In this document: positions 1-28,589 of the stretch, piece after piece
Layout of the letters: each line of letters starts with the position of its first letter
Numbering within the stretch: position 1 is the stretch's first letter
Assembly: GCA_964035795.1 (NCBI GenBank)
Contig: OZ038325.1
Location: forward strand, 1,358,763-1,422,762
Direction: 5' to 3'
From: Pterobdella sp. o SKG-2022
Taxonomy: Eukaryota; Annelida; Clitellata; Hirudinida; Piscicolidae
DNA: 64,000 nucleotides
Translations under genes and position numbers: made by a program
The notes under the pieces: generated by a model
Told to the model about the DNA's origin: nothing
Databases searched by the model: none
Seen by the model: the letters and a program-made list of their open reading frames with translations, nothing else

Positions 1-236
1 ATCACAGGTTTGTGTTAAGTACAATGGTGGGTGGAGTCATGTCGCATAAGGTCAGAATCACAGCCAATGGTTGGTACTTATTTGTGTTGACCTAGTTTTA
101 GTTTTTTTTGTGGAAACTTTAACTTATAATTTTTTAAGCTAACCTTTTTTTAAGCAATTCGTATAAATTGGCGCTTCACCACTGTTCTCATACACATCGC
201 CCTCAAACCACCAAAACCTGCTTCTCCCCTCCACAG

Positions 237-2638
237 TTTTCCCGAAATTCATCATTAAGAAATCGAACGACAAAGAGGCGAGAGGAGACTCATTGACGCA
301 AATCACGGTGAAAACCGGAAATCTGGTATTTATAGATTGTTACGCAGAAGGCGTTCCTAAGCCGACAATCTCAATGAGTAAGGATGATGGTGATGATTTT
401 CCCGCAGCAAGAGAGCGTAGATTGCATCTGTATCCACGTGATCATCGGTTGGTGGAGGGATGTGTTTGTAAGAAATGTTTAATATAAAACTAACACATTG
501 AACCAATACCAAAAACACCCAACTCCTTTACAACTCGCTACTAACACCCTCCAACACCATGCCTTCCTTCCCCCACTAACAATCGCACCCACCCACCAGT
601 TTCATCATAGTGGATGTGAAGAGGGCAGACCAGGGTACATACACATGCACAGCAACCAACATTCTGGGCACCGCATACCATCGCACCGTGCTCAACGTTC
701 TGGGTGGGTGGTGTTTTAGTCCCTTATTGGGGTTTCGGTTGCTTGGATGATGAGTTTCACAGCACGCTAATCATCATCATCGTCTTCGTTATCATCATCA
801 CAATCATCATTACCCTTCTTTAGCGTCTTAATACCTCCATCAATATGTGCTTAGACTTATTTAAATATCAAATAAACCTCGACTCAACGCCATAGGAGCC
901 CCAGTGTTGAGCAAGAAGCCAGAAGACAAGAAGGTGACATTAAACGGGGAAACTACAGTGTTTGAGTGCCAAGCCACAGGCAACCCTATGCCTAAGATTA
1001 TTTGGCTAAAACACCATCTTCCTCTGCAGCTCGATCAAGGTCTCTCATTGGTTTATTTGAGCCTATCAGCGTTGAGTATTCAAAAAACTAATTAGGATTG
1101 GTCGTAAATCAGCTAACCATTTTATCAAATAATCATAAAACGTTATATCATCCCAGATTAATTTATTGATAATACATTTTTCATCACAGATCATTACGTC
1201 ACTGAAGGAGGGAGATTTCTGATAATTAGGAAGAGTTTGGCCCGACATCAGGGTGGGTGGTGATGATGATGATGTTTAGGGATTAGCGTCGTTATGCTTC
1301 ATATTATTCATCATCTCATCATCATCATCATCATCATCCTCTCATCACCTCATCGCCATCATCATCTCATTATCATCATCATCATGGTTAAAACATAGAA
1401 CCACATCACAAAAAAAACCAGGAATCTACACATGTGTGGTATCGAATTCGTTTGGCACAGACAAACACACATCCACTCTATACGTGATTCCATACCGAGG
1501 CTATTTAGTCCAGAACAACACAAAGTCACCTAGGGGTGCTGGTAGTCGTGCCGTGGAGAAGAAGGTGAGGAGGATTTGATGGCTTTAATGTAGTTGTTTT
1601 GGGTGTTTCATCTAGTTCAGTTATCTAGTTTCTTACTTATTTTCAAAATACTGTAGTTATTTTGTATTGGGCCTCAAACCATTTGTGACTAATTGTAGAG
1701 GTATCAAAAGTTTTTAATTGAAACAATGTTATAGCATGGGTTTTATTGTGTCTATAGTTTGAGTAGGGTTGTTTGTATGAAATGAAAGATACCTACAGAG
1801 ACAACCACTTCCACAGTCGGGCTCCAACATGATGGTGGTGGCTATTGTATCTTGTCTCGTGTGCACCTCATGCGCTTGGCTTCTTATCATCCTCGTCTGC
1901 GCCACCAAAAACACTCTGCGGCGACGTAAGCAGCCACTACCAATCCAGCACCATGAGAGCTCTGGTCTGTTGTCTCGTTACCAGGAGTGTGGAGGCCAGG
2001 GAGTGTCGGTGTTGAAAGCTGATCGATGTGAAGAGGCGCGTCTGGGAGAGGAGAGGGAGTTACATATGAGTGATACTAGAGATTCAGGTGGTAGTAGAGA
2101 GTTGCTTAATGATAAACATTTACAGTTGGGTATGTGTAATAAGTTAAAGCTAAACAACATTGAAGAGTACAAATTCAATAAAGATTTACACTCGACCAAC
2201 TGTAAAGAGTTACAGCAGTTGCAACCTTTAAAACTTCATGAAAACTATCTGCAATTCCACCATTACAACCATTCACCCTTCCTCCTCAATAAAGATTTAA
2301 AGCGGAAAAGGTGGGGGTTTGTCCCGAATCGTGTAAATATGAATTCAAATAATAAAAGCCACACCAAAGATTCTAATGCTGGTATTAATGAGGACTTTAA
2401 TGGTAAAAATATGATAAATAAAACTAATATTGATGACCTGAACCTAAATAATAATAATAATAATAACCTCAACTCAAACGATAATAATGTCAATTCAAAT
2501 ATCTATAATAATGCTAAGCATACGACCCAAAAGACAGACCACAATTTTGATTGTATAAGCGACTCTGGTAGCTCGAGTCTGTTGAGGCAAAAGGGCCAAA
2601 CTAATGATGTCAATAATAATAATATAACTCAGTCGTGA
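237..2638 (+). CDS. LRIG: LRIG-like receptor, 3' part (Ig domains, TM, cytoplasmic tail)
   Basis: Exons 237-447, 600-703, 896-1039, 1190-1252, 1422-1564 and 1799 (or 1817)-2638; every junction agrees in phase. The first exons give an Ig domain with the segment GDDFPAARERRLHL, which is highly characteristic of LRIG proteins, then DQGTYTCTATN. A second Ig domain follows, with FECQATGNPMPKIIWLK and IYTCVVSNSFGT. The last exon encodes a transmembrane helix (about 1829-1903), a basic stop-transfer RRRKQ and a cytoplasmic tail ending in Asn-rich sequence. LRIG proteins are single-pass membrane regulators of receptor tyrosine kinase and BMP signalling; the N-terminal LRRs would lie left of the window. 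In the first Ig domain the usual core Trp is replaced by Met (ISMSKDDG). The tail is low in complexity and resembles no vertebrate LRIG tail that I recognise. Family call confident; which paralogue is unknown. Confidence 0.88.
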
Positions 2639-3428
2639 GATATTATCATTATCAACATCTCACCATCATCATCACATCAACCTCATCATCATCATCATAT
2701 CACCATCATCATCATCTATACTTGTTATAATTGTTTCAACTACTGGCACTTTTTTGATCGTTTTATTTTTAATTCGTAATTATTGTCTATTAGTGAGTAG
2801 GTATTAATAATAAAAGTAATAATAATTATTATTATATTATATAACTTGTTTATTATTGATTGACCTATATTGCTTGTTCCATTTTGTTTTTTTTTATTCT
2901 CATGTTACTTTTAAACAGTTACCAATACTGTTACGCATCATCCATTGTTCAGATTCTTTCGGCGTTGTGTGTTAGTCTTCAAATTCTCTAGGTCGATTTC
3001 CATTATTATTTTTTTAAATTATTATTATATTTATTATTACTTTTATTTTTTTTGTTTTTTCTAAATTGATATTATAATGGAACACAGTTATGCACACAAC
3101 TAAAGCTCTAATCATTTGTTTTTGATGTTTATTATTATTATTATTATTTTTCTTATTGTTTTTAATTCCATTTTTTATTATCTTTTTTAAATTGTTGTTG
3201 TTAATGATTTTACTATTCTTGTCGATTCTTGCTGCTTTCGTAATCAGTGAAACAGACTATTAATTGGTTAAATATTTTTTTGCTTTTTTTTTATACCAAT
3301 ATGTTTTTTTTTGGTATTTTTTTTTATGTTATTTTTTTTTTCGAGAAGAGTGAGGCCTAGTGCTGGATTGTCGACCTCAATCTGGTCGCCCATTGGGGGT
3401 CCCTTGTTTGACCGTGGCAAGCCCGATG

Positions 3429-3472
<44 letters not shown>

Positions 3473-4924
3473 TCCTGTTGTTATTTTAATTGCATCTCTT
3501 TCTTCATCATGAGTAGATTTTTTTTCAATGTACTTCTAGACTTTCCTAGCAGAGCGTCTTTGAACAATGCGTAAGAGGCGCTATATAAGTAGTTCATTAT
3601 TTCCTTCATGTTTAAGATTAATCATACCAGATATTTTAATTTTTGTATTAGCCATGCCATCCTTCCATTAAAATTATTTGAATTGATATTTCTGTTTTAA
3701 AAGTTCAATTTTATTCAGCTTTGTTTCAAGTCATTTCTTGACCTCGTTTCTGCCTTTTGAATCATATCAATTGCATCATCAGCGACCAAACCCCCAGCTT
3801 AACGTTTTCTTCTAAGATCAAGAAGACTACATTGACTTGAAGAATGCTCACGGCAGTTTCAGTTTTTGTAACTGTCTCAAGCTCTGGCAGGCTGTGTACC
3901 CGCTAAACACGGAATAAATACAAGTTGCCATAAAATGCTGCTGGTTCCGGGTATATTAGCTGATTGCTTCATCCACATTGCTCCAAAACTCACGTCGTCA
4001 TCCAGCATTTTTGTCCTCATTCTTCCTCTTGGTCTTTTCAATTATTATTATCGAAAATATCATTATTATTATTATTGCGATTATCATTTTTTTAATTATT
4101 TTATTATTTTTTTTTTGAATTTATTGTTGTTTTAACTGTTATTATTATCGTATAAATTGTTGTTATTTCCAAATGGTTTCAAAGTACTGTTGATACGTTT
4201 GCACTTCTATGCATTTTCTGCCAAAAATTTGTTTTGTAACGTTAAAGCATATTTCTCGTTGCGTTGTTTGTTTATCAAGATTATTTATAATGAATTTGAT
4301 TGTATAAGAATTTGTATTTTAATGAAAGAGCTATTTTTGAGTCGACAATAAATTAAAGTGACATCGATTTTTATAAAATTTTTAAAAGTTACTTTATATA
4401 ATGCCGTTTTAGAATTTAATTTTTCCTGCCTCATTTCTTCTCTTAGTGCTTCCAATACTCAGGTTATAATACGTTTTCCCCCCTCTTTTGGGGTTTTATC
4501 AAGCCATCAGTTAAGAAACTTTTGAAGTTTCGTTGATCAGTTTAGAAAAATCATCCTTGCTTAGTGGTATCCTCGTTAAATGAAGGAAAGTTATCAATTG
4601 TTAATAGACTAAATTGGCTTAAGAATATCTACGGCGTTCATAGGATTAATACACCAATAATTTGGTAATGCCACTAACCTGACCATTATTATATTTCGGG
4701 TCCGTGAGAATTGAAAAGAATCTGTAAAAGACAGTTGTACCTGAACTATCACCACGTTTATTTTAGTACAGTAGGCTCTCAAAAATCCGGATATGTAAAA
4801 CTTGAATATTTGATCAATCAAAAAATACTTTCAAAAAAGCTGAAATAAAAAAAAACGGTTAAATAAAGTGAATAAAAATTGGCCTTTCTATTAGAATAAC
4901 AAAGTGACTTTTTAGTTGCATGCC
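2639..4924. other. Intergenic, AT-rich, no gene seen
   Basis: Mostly T-rich and (ATT)n sequence with a (TA)n run at about 3433-3466. A less AT-rich block at 3350-3425 and a GCGCTATATAAGTA string near 3578 look like transposon debris; the latter resembles the tail of the SINEs described here. I see no supportable exon. Confidence 0.6.
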
Positions 4925-5098
4925 GGCCCTCATAGCTCAATGGTTGATCATTAGACTAATAACCTAAAGTTACCGGGCTCGATCCCGCGTGGGCCGACAA
5001 CTTGCACCTGTTCCACAGTGTGTTTTCGCTACATTAAATTTGTAGCAAGCTCTTTGATCTATAAGGAAAAGCTCTATAAATACCACATTACATTACAT
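4925..5098 (+). mobile_element. tRNA-derived SINE, copy 1
   Basis: The head resembles a tRNA: A-box-like TAGCTCAATGG at about 4932 and B-box-like GGGCTCGATCC at about 4975. It continues into a non-tRNA body (CTGTTCCACAGTGTGTTTTC) and a tail with CTCTATAAATACCA and a short CATTA repeat. A second copy with the same head, body and tail lies inverted at 19939-20100. This gives two independent copies of one composite element, the hallmark of a SINE rather than a tRNA gene. Confidence 0.85.
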
Positions 5099-5559
5099 GC
5101 CACTATGAGCATATTAATTGCTTTGTTTGATAAAACTTCAATATAAAAAGATATAATTAAAGAAAATGATTTAAAAGTTTATTAATGCACAAAGCTTTTT
5201 GATTTTCTATGAAATTATCATCAGGTTTTAAAATAATAATAGTGCGCTAATTTTATCTTACTTACTAGTGTAGCCTACATAATTTAAATTGAAAAATAAT
5301 TTTAAAATGCTTTGATAGCACCGGATCTTATGATTCTAGTATTCAATTTGATTACTCAAACAAAATTTTTCATTTTTAAAACATTTCACTATAACCCATG
5401 AATTTTTGCGTAATAGGTGACTGACATTTAGACCTTAGAGATGATACCTTGTACTTTGATATAGATGAAAATCATGCGGATAATTTGATGAAAATACAAG
5501 AATCTTAATTTGATCACAACGAGTAATTATCATCATTACATTACATTGAAACCGCAAAA
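5099..5559. other. Intergenic, upstream of PTS
   Basis: AT-rich and unstructured. A CACAAAGCTTTTTGATTTTC string near 5189 is a weak relative of the dispersed CAAAGCTTTTCGT motif family described at 10020 and 63515. The PTS promoter should lie here, but I see no clear core element. Confidence 0.5.
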
Positions 5560-6675
5560 ATGTCGTCAAATCATGTAGAAACACAGCCGATATTTTATAT
5601 TTCCAAAAAAGTAAAATTTTCTGCTGCCCATCGTCTGCATAGTAATGCTTTATCTCAAGAAGAAAACGAAAAAATATTCGGGAAATGTAACCATTACAAT
5701 GGCCATGGACACAATTACAGTGTTTGGTTCAAGTTTATACCCATTAACCTATCTGGTTTTAATAGCCACAAGTTACTTAATGAAATATATTTTAGTTGAA
5801 AAAAACAAAGAAATAAAAAGTATTCAACTGAATTCTTAAAATTTTTTTCATATATTTCAGGTTGAAGTAGTGTTGAGAGGCCATGTTGACTCCATATCAG
5901 GAATGGTTTACAACCTATCAGGTAACATCACCACTCACTCTGTCATAGTTCAGTTTTTTGGGAAAATCATCTAAATTATTTTAAAAGTTCAATTATTAAG
6001 CACATTTTCACTTTAATGATATTTATTTTAATGTTGGTTTCATGATTATTCACATTATTATTTTTTAAATTATTCACACAAAGCATGTTAATCAAAACTT
6101 CATAACAGACCTACAAACTGTCATGGAGGAAGCCATCTTGAAGCCATGTGATCACAAGAACCTTGATAAGGATATTTCATTTTTCAAGGTTATTCATTTT
6201 AAAATCATCTTAGTCATATAAATGGGTACTAACTTAGATTGGCTAATTTTGAGAAGCATATAAACCTGGAGGTGGTGGGTTCATATCCTATGGAAAGATA
6301 AATATCCAATAGGCTTTCTAACTTTACATATATTAAAAAAGTCCAACTACCCACAGTATAGAAGAGATAAAAATAGCATCTATCTATCTACCTATTTATC
6401 TATCTATCTATCTATCTATCTGTTTATCTCTCTATGTATCTATCATCTATCTCTCTATCTATCTATCTATCTACCCATCTATCTTAACCTTAATTTATTT
6501 TCAAAAACTCCAAGCCACTCTTTTCATCCATACCCAGAATAAGACCAGCACAACTGAAAACTTGGCATTGTTTCTATGGCAGAATTTAAAGAAGACTCTG
6601 GAACCATCCCACATATTATATAAGATTATCGTGCATGAGACTGATAATAATAGCGTTGCTTATATGGGAGAGTAA
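5560..6675 (+). CDS. PTS: 6-pyruvoyl-tetrahydropterin synthase
   Basis: Four exons, 5560-5721, 5861-5921, 6109-6188 and 6538-6675, join in phase to a 146-aa protein (human PTS is 145 aa). The enzyme converts 7,8-dihydroneopterin triphosphate to 6-pyruvoyl-tetrahydropterin in the cytosol, the second step of tetrahydrobiopterin synthesis. Visible hallmarks are FSAAHRLHS (first zinc His), FGKCN (catalytic Cys), NGHGHNY (the other two zinc His), [15 protein letters not shown] (Asp-His of the catalytic triad) and HETDNN (substrate-binding Glu) near the C-terminus. The start is the first ATG of the frame and matches the family length. All splice sites are GT-AG. The third intron carries a TATC microsatellite. 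Nothing is missing, so the gene should be functional. Confidence 0.96.
6378..6483. repeat. (TATC)n microsatellite in PTS intron 3
   Basis: Imperfect TATC tetranucleotide array with CTAT and TCTC interruptions, lying between the third and fourth PTS exons. Confidence 0.95.
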
Positions 6676-6754
6676 GTTTCTAATGAGATTAATAATAATA
6701 ACAAGAATGGTAATAATAATAATAATAATATCAATACTAAAATATAAAGATGAT

Positions 6755-6760
6755 AATAAA
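6755..6760 (+). terminator. Candidate PTS poly(A) signal
   Basis: AATAAA about 80 bp after the PTS stop. The surroundings are AAT-rich, so a chance match is possible. Confidence 0.4.
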
Positions 6761-8269
<1,509 letters not shown>

Positions 8270-8460
8270 TGTTTCGTATACGTTTGGATTTATTATTTGT
8301 TTTCTACATAGTCGAATACAAAATTTTACTCTGTCATTTTAATTTTAAATTATGTAATGTTATGGCTCCAAAATTATTTCACGCTATTTTTATACCGTAT
8401 ACCAAAAAATCAAACCCACAAACACCACCGCAGCCTGACTGCATTCCCCCAAAAAGCAAA

Positions 8461-9005
8461 ATGGCCGACTGCACAACATACAGCTACAGTTACCTACCTC
8501 TGAAATGCGACGCAGATAGGCACCAGCTCTACAGAAACAAACTGATGAACACAATGATACAGCCCAGAGAATTGATTTTTGACCACCATGATAGGGCTTC
8601 TTGCAAGCGTATGATCACCGTCTATGATGAGGTTTGGGGAAGGGGGAGAATGGGTGGGAAGATGATTTGATGGTTAACGGGATAGGGTTAAAGTTAAGTG
8701 GTGATAGAAGAGTAGGATAATAGTGAAAGAGTGATTGGAGGGGGAGGTAATAGTTAAGTAGTTATGGGAAGGTTGGGTAATGGTTAGTAAGGCATAGAAG
8801 GACAAAGTAATGGTTATAGATTTATATAGAGTGAGTTGTATATACAATGGTTGTAGTTATCCACAGGTATACAACAGGAGGCAGAGGCCTTTAGAACAAA
8901 TGCTGCCGAAAGAAAGGAGCAGAAACTTTTCACGTAATGAATGGTATCCTCACGCTACAGATTATCCTCTCATGGGTGAGAATAGATAGCTAGCTAGATA
9001 GGTAA

Positions 9006-9101
<96 letters not shown>

Positions 9102-9294
9102 ATAGGTAGATAGATAGCTAGATAGACAAATAGATATATCCTTCTACCTCTACTTTTAAGGCCGGCCTACAAATTGGGGCTTGAAACAGTGGGTACAGAA
9201 CAAGAACTTTTTGCTAGCACTCAGCAACAACAAGGCAGACAAGTACACCACCACCTACAGCTCCCATTACAAAACTCATGAGGTTTCGGGGTGA
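8461..9294 (+). CDS. CFAP107-like ciliary microtubule inner protein
   Basis: Exons 8461-8631, 8867-8975 and 9161-9294 join in phase to about 137 aa. The start is an ATG in strong context (AAAATGGCC). Segments that resemble CFAP107 (C1orf158) in order are RMITVYDEVYNRR (family ISTYDDHYNRH), WYPHATDYPL, then RPTNWGLKQW (family PPTNYGLYEQ), and YTTTYSSHYKTHE (family STYTSSYPRPP). CFAP107 is a microtubule inner protein of axonemal doublets, so a role in motile cilia is likely. The last exon may instead splice at 9283 (GAG|gtttcg) to a further exon I did not find; read through, it stops five codons later. The match is from remembered family sequence, so the orthology is moderate. Confidence 0.55.
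8982..9136. repeat. (GATA)n microsatellite in an intron
   Basis: Long GATA/TAGA tetranucleotide array in the second intron of the CFAP107-like gene, pure over most of 9005-9100 and imperfect at both ends. Confidence 0.97.
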
Positions 9295-10136
9295 TTACTA
9301 TTAGTCTATAGTGGTTTGGTTCAATAGCTTTTGTAATAGTTATGTTGTTTTTGAGAAGTTAATGGACTAAAAACAAGCAAGTTTTTTCAATAGAAATAAA
9401 TCAAAAATTAAAATTTATTTTTTTCCGCTTTTTTATTCATTTAAAACTAATTTTGCTAAAATTTTGTTATAACTTCCAATATATATGCTGCTTTGACATG
9501 AAATATCCTATTGAAAATTATATCAATTTCGAGTGGCGTAAAAACTATGACGTAGTAGCTGTTATTTTTAGTAACCTTATTATAATTAGATCATCAAAAC
9601 CAAAGTATCACTTACAAGATGATGTTGTGAGTCCTTAACCAAAATTAGGAACAATTTTTTGGTCTACTTACCTACTTAGTGGCTCAATAAATAAAAAATT
9701 TGTAGTGTGTTATTTGAGCGATTGACTTAAGCTTAGTAATTCATAATTTAATTTCTGCTTTGAAAAATCTTCTTTGTTTAATAATCTTTTGTGGCTGAAA
9801 AATAAACTTCAAGACTAAGCTCAGACCTCTAATGCTTTGAATTCAGCTGATTTTGAAGCATTTTGATCGTAATAATTGAACAGAGAGATAAACAAGTGAA
9901 AAGTATTTACTGACAATTTCATTATTAATAATGCAAGTTAGACAAACGAAAAGCTTCGTAATTTACATTAATATATACTTTGTTTGAATATAATTTCTCA
10001 ACACTGGTTAATTTATTTAGATACAAAGCTTTTCGTTAACAAAGTAACATTTTCAAGTATACTTTGTTGTAATTTATCTCACTAGTTAATTTAAGCTATT
10101 CTACTTCATAAAATAAAGAAAGGTTTTGATGGAAGA
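9295..10136. other. Intergenic with a pair of CAAAGCTTTTCGT motifs
   Basis: AT-rich. Around 9950 there is ACGAAAAGCTTCGTAATTTA and at 10020-10065 GATACAAAGCTTTTCGTTAA followed by TAACATTTTCAAGTA, so the motif occurs twice in opposite orientation about 70 bp apart, as in a fold-back element. The right-hand copy matches the one at 63515-63560 with two differences in 46 bp. Confidence 0.6.
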
Positions 10137-10142
10137 TTTATT
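10137..10142 (-). terminator. Candidate poly(A) signal of the ion-channel gene
   Basis: TTTATT on the given strand reads AATAAA on the minus strand, about 70 bp beyond the stop codon of the ion-channel gene. Confidence 0.45.
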
Positions 10143-10209
10143 TAAGACATATCGGTAAAGGGATAATAAGAAAATGAACGGCAAAGGCGACAGGGGAAAA
10201 ATAAATTCG

Positions 10210-25400
<15,191 letters not shown>

Positions 25401-27008
25401 TGCTTAAAAAATAATCATAGTTGCAACATTCTGCTGATGTCAGATTCGATGTGAAATTGCCTAAAGGGAAAAAAGGAACTCAATAAAAAGGGAAGGTGCG
25501 CATGCTAAACTGGATTTGAAGGAGTGAGAGATGAGAGTTTCGGCATGATGAGAGTGATTTTGAGATCTTCAAAAAAGCAAATGTGTTTTGGTCATTCCAT
25601 TCTTGTATTGCCTATCTGTTGATTGTTGTATGAGGTTAATGAATGAAGATAATGCTTATAAAGATAAATGGAATAGGTTGACTCACGATGATTGGAGGAT
25701 GAGAGAGTGTAAACCAAGTTGGAATTGGATGAAACAGATTTCCAAACTCAATTAATAAAGTATGAAAAACTTCAAATAATCAACTAATTAACAGAGTTTA
25801 TGGCTAAAATACAAAAGCAAGCAAGAATAAAATAGACAAATTAAATAAAAAAAGCACACATGTAGCTTTGTATTAGCAAATATATCCCAAAACACTCTCT
25901 TGCAATCTTCTCGAGCGTATATGTAGGAACCTAGTAATATAAAATGAGCAGCATTGAGCAAGTATAATTAGGAGAAAAAAGAAAAAATTTCAGTTTTTTT
26001 GTTTTCATTAATCTATTTTGTGTTTTTTTTTCTGTTTTTTTTCATTTTTTTTTTAAATATTGGTTTATTAGTTATATTATTTATCTAATTAATTTAATTC
26101 AACTTATAAATAATTTAAAAATAACTTTATTTGATAAATTGAGCCATAATGAGTTCATAAGACGTTAACAAAAAAGGTAAATAAGCTTATATAGTAACTA
26201 TGGTTACGGGCAATCTTACCAAAGACTATAACTACAAATCAAATATAATTAGATCTAATAAATTATTTTATTTCTTAGTCCTATATTATATGCTTTTTAA
26301 GGGGTGGGTCCTATGTCATAATTATTGTCTCATATGCAACACGTTTAAGATGAGGTTGGGCTATAAGAACAACAAGGTTAAGGAAAACTGCTTCTAAAAC
26401 CACTATTAAATAGGGTTAGTTATCGTGTATGGATTTTTTCTACTGACTAATAAGCCTAGACTCCCAACCTGAAATCCACAAAAGATGAGTTATAGGAATC
26501 AACATCATCAACATCATCACCGTAGGATCATAACAAGGGCATTGTGCTTCAATCGCCTTGGAGGAAGTGTTGCTGGGCCCCACGTGTCAGAAGGGTATAG
26601 CATTACACTGGGCTATGGTTGTGGAAGGTAGATGAGGGTGCTGAGAAGTAGAAGAAGGTGACGAAACTTACTTTAAGCAAATGTAAAAAAATAACGATTT
26701 TGACAACGGAAGGGAGAGCAGAAGCCTCTGAGCTAAGCCTCTTCATCATCAAAAAAATATTTTTTTTGGGAAGAAAATAAGCTTTGAAAAAATCGGATTG
26801 AAAAAAATTGCTGGATCTATTACGATTCTCACAAATCACATTTCTTACTAATAAAAATCATTATGAGAAATATTTTTAAAGACTGAGTAAAATTTAGAAA
26901 TTTTTTGAGCTTCAAATAATAAAAATTAAATCCCAAAATAAATAAGGAGCTTAAATCATTTTTTTTACTTTTAATGCTACGTTAAATGTTTTCCAGCTAT
27001 TTATCGCA
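25401..27008. other. Divergent intergenic region between two genes
   Basis: Separates the minus-strand channel exon at 25400 from the plus-strand LRR-like gene at 27009, so it probably holds both promoters. In-frame TAA lies two codons before the channel ATG, though AAG just before it could also act as a splice acceptor. 26500-26640 is less AT-rich but gives no recognisable product. Confidence 0.5.
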
Positions 27009-27986
27009 ATGATTCCTAGCATATCTTTCTTCTTTTTGGTCATTTCACCCACTTTTTGCATTGTAAAAGTGTGTAAGGAAATACCAGAAAAAGCATTCTG
27101 TGTGTGTTTAGGTTTAGAAACCTATTGTAGGAGATTGGTTGATAGTGTAGACTTGTCTAATATTGGTAAAAATACAATAGTGACTTTCAAGAGATCCGAT
27201 GTGAAAAATGTTGAACATCAAGACAAAGTATACATACTGAAGCTATTTGGCTCAATTTTTTCAGCTAATATAAAATTAGCAAGCTTCACAAAGGCTTCGA
27301 TTTTTGATTTCAAGTCTTCTGTGATTCTTGATAGAAACAGTAGAGGCAATTTGGTTTTGGATGAGTTGAGAATAGAAGACGCTAGTTATATTGACTCTGG
27401 GCTGACTTCTACACTACCAAATGCTCTCAAACTGAAAACAATCCAGTTGACATACATCACAGACCTGGTGTTGAACCAAAGTATGATGGCCAACAGCAAT
27501 AAACTGCGAGAACTTCATATCCTCAGTTGCACAGTCAAAGAGTTGAGTAGTTTTAATGGTTCATCATTGGAGGCAGTTACGATTGTAGAAAGTAGATTGA
27601 AAAATATACCTACAGATTCAGACATTTTTTTGAGAAAAACATATTTAGAGAACGTGACTGTAGAGTGCAACTGCGCCTGGGTGAAGCTACTCCACCCAAG
27701 CAAAATGCGAAAAAAGAACCTCAAATGCAGCACGGAACATTACTCCTCTCCTTACGAAAATTTCTATACAGAATGCTTCAGAGAAGAATCTCATGTAATT
27801 ACCCACTCTTTTTGGGATGAAGGTATGAAAGTCCCTATACGGTGGGAAATTATCAAAGGAACAACCGTAGAACCACCCATCGCTAAAATTGTCGTGGTTG
27901 AAACAGAGCTTGACAGTTCTTCAGAAGTAGCAATGAACCTTTTGTTTTTCACCATTTTTTGCCAAGTTATCATTTTTTTTAAATGA
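27009..27986 (+). CDS. Orphan secreted/GPI-type leucine-rich-repeat-like protein
   Basis: Single open exon of 325 aa with an ATG start and no splice sites needed. The first 18 or so residues (IPSISFFFLVISPTFC) look like a signal peptide. A Cys cluster follows (CKEIPEKAFCVCL...YC), like an LRR N-cap. The middle has spaced Leu/Ile segments (LVLDELRIEDASYI, LKLKTIQLTYITDLVL, LRELHILSCTVKEL, LEAVTIVESRLKNIP) that read as degenerate LRRs. VECNCAWVKLL...LKCS...ECF resembles an LRR C-terminal cap. The final stretch MNLLFFTIFCQVIIFF after a Ser-rich segment could be a GPI signal or a tail anchor. I recognise no named family. Being intronless among intron-rich neighbours is unusual. The signal, cap and repeat order make it a believable real gene; function unknown. 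Confidence 0.75.
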   Translation: MIPSISFFFLVISPTFCIVKVCKEIPEKAFCVCLGLETYCRRLVDSVDLSNIGKNTIVTFKRSDVKNVEHQDKVYILKLFGSIFSANIKLASFTKASIFDFKSSVILDRNSRGNLVLDELRIEDASYIDSGLTSTLPNALKLKTIQLTYITDLVLNQSMMANSNKLRELHILSCTVKELSSFNGSSLEAVTIVESRLKNIPTDSDIFLRKTYLENVTVECNCAWVKLLHPSKMRKKNLKCSTEHYSSPYENFYTECFREESHVITHSFWDEGMKVPIRWEIIKGTTVEPPIAKIVVVETELDSSSEVAMNLLFFTIFCQVIIFFK

Positions 27987-28589
27987 CGATTTTTTTTAAG
28001 CATTTTTATTCGTTTGAAATTTCGTCGTCTACTAATCGTTAGGATTTGTCCTCAATGATGTTTTTTGGTATGGTTAACTAATAAAGAGAACCTATAATGA
28101 AAAATTTATAATTTTTTTGATAAATTTATCACTTTGATTAAATAATGATTAGCATAAAAAGTCTTAGGTGCAACATTTTAGGATATCCAAAAATATCTTA
28201 ATTTTTTGAGTAAAGTTGTAATTCGAAAAAAAATCACGATAAAATTTTTTTTTTTTATTTAATTGTATTTTATTTTAGTTCTAAAAAATATTTTTCAAAT
28301 TTTCAGTTTTTTTAATCGATGTTCTTTTTAAAATTTTGATTTAATTTTATTTCGGAATGAAACGAAAATGTATGCTGACAATTATGATCCAAAAGAAAAC
28401 CAAAAGCACAAATTATTTTTTTATTTAATATTTTTTTCTCTCATAGTCAATCTCAAAAAGGTAATTGATTAAAAATGCTTTGAAACTCATCCAAATAATA
28501 TTAACTGAATTTAAAAGAAAAATCCGTTCATTTACATAAAATTTTATATCACTAAATAAAATTCAAATAAAATAAATTTTTATAAATAG
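27987..28589. other. Intergenic; candidate poly(A) signal and missing ZDHHC6 5' exon
   Basis: AATAAA at 28080-28085, about 95 bp after the LRR-like stop, is a plausible poly(A) signal. The first 12 or so residues of ZDHHC6 should be encoded here or just upstream; CTCAAAAAG|gtaatt near 28453-28463 is a good donor in a compatible phase, but I see no convincing ATG before it. Confidence 0.45.

Noticed and set aside
4925..4997. A functional tRNA gene
   Set aside because: The head has tRNA-like promoter boxes but no good cloverleaf, and it is fused to a body and tail shared with 19939-20100, so it is a SINE.
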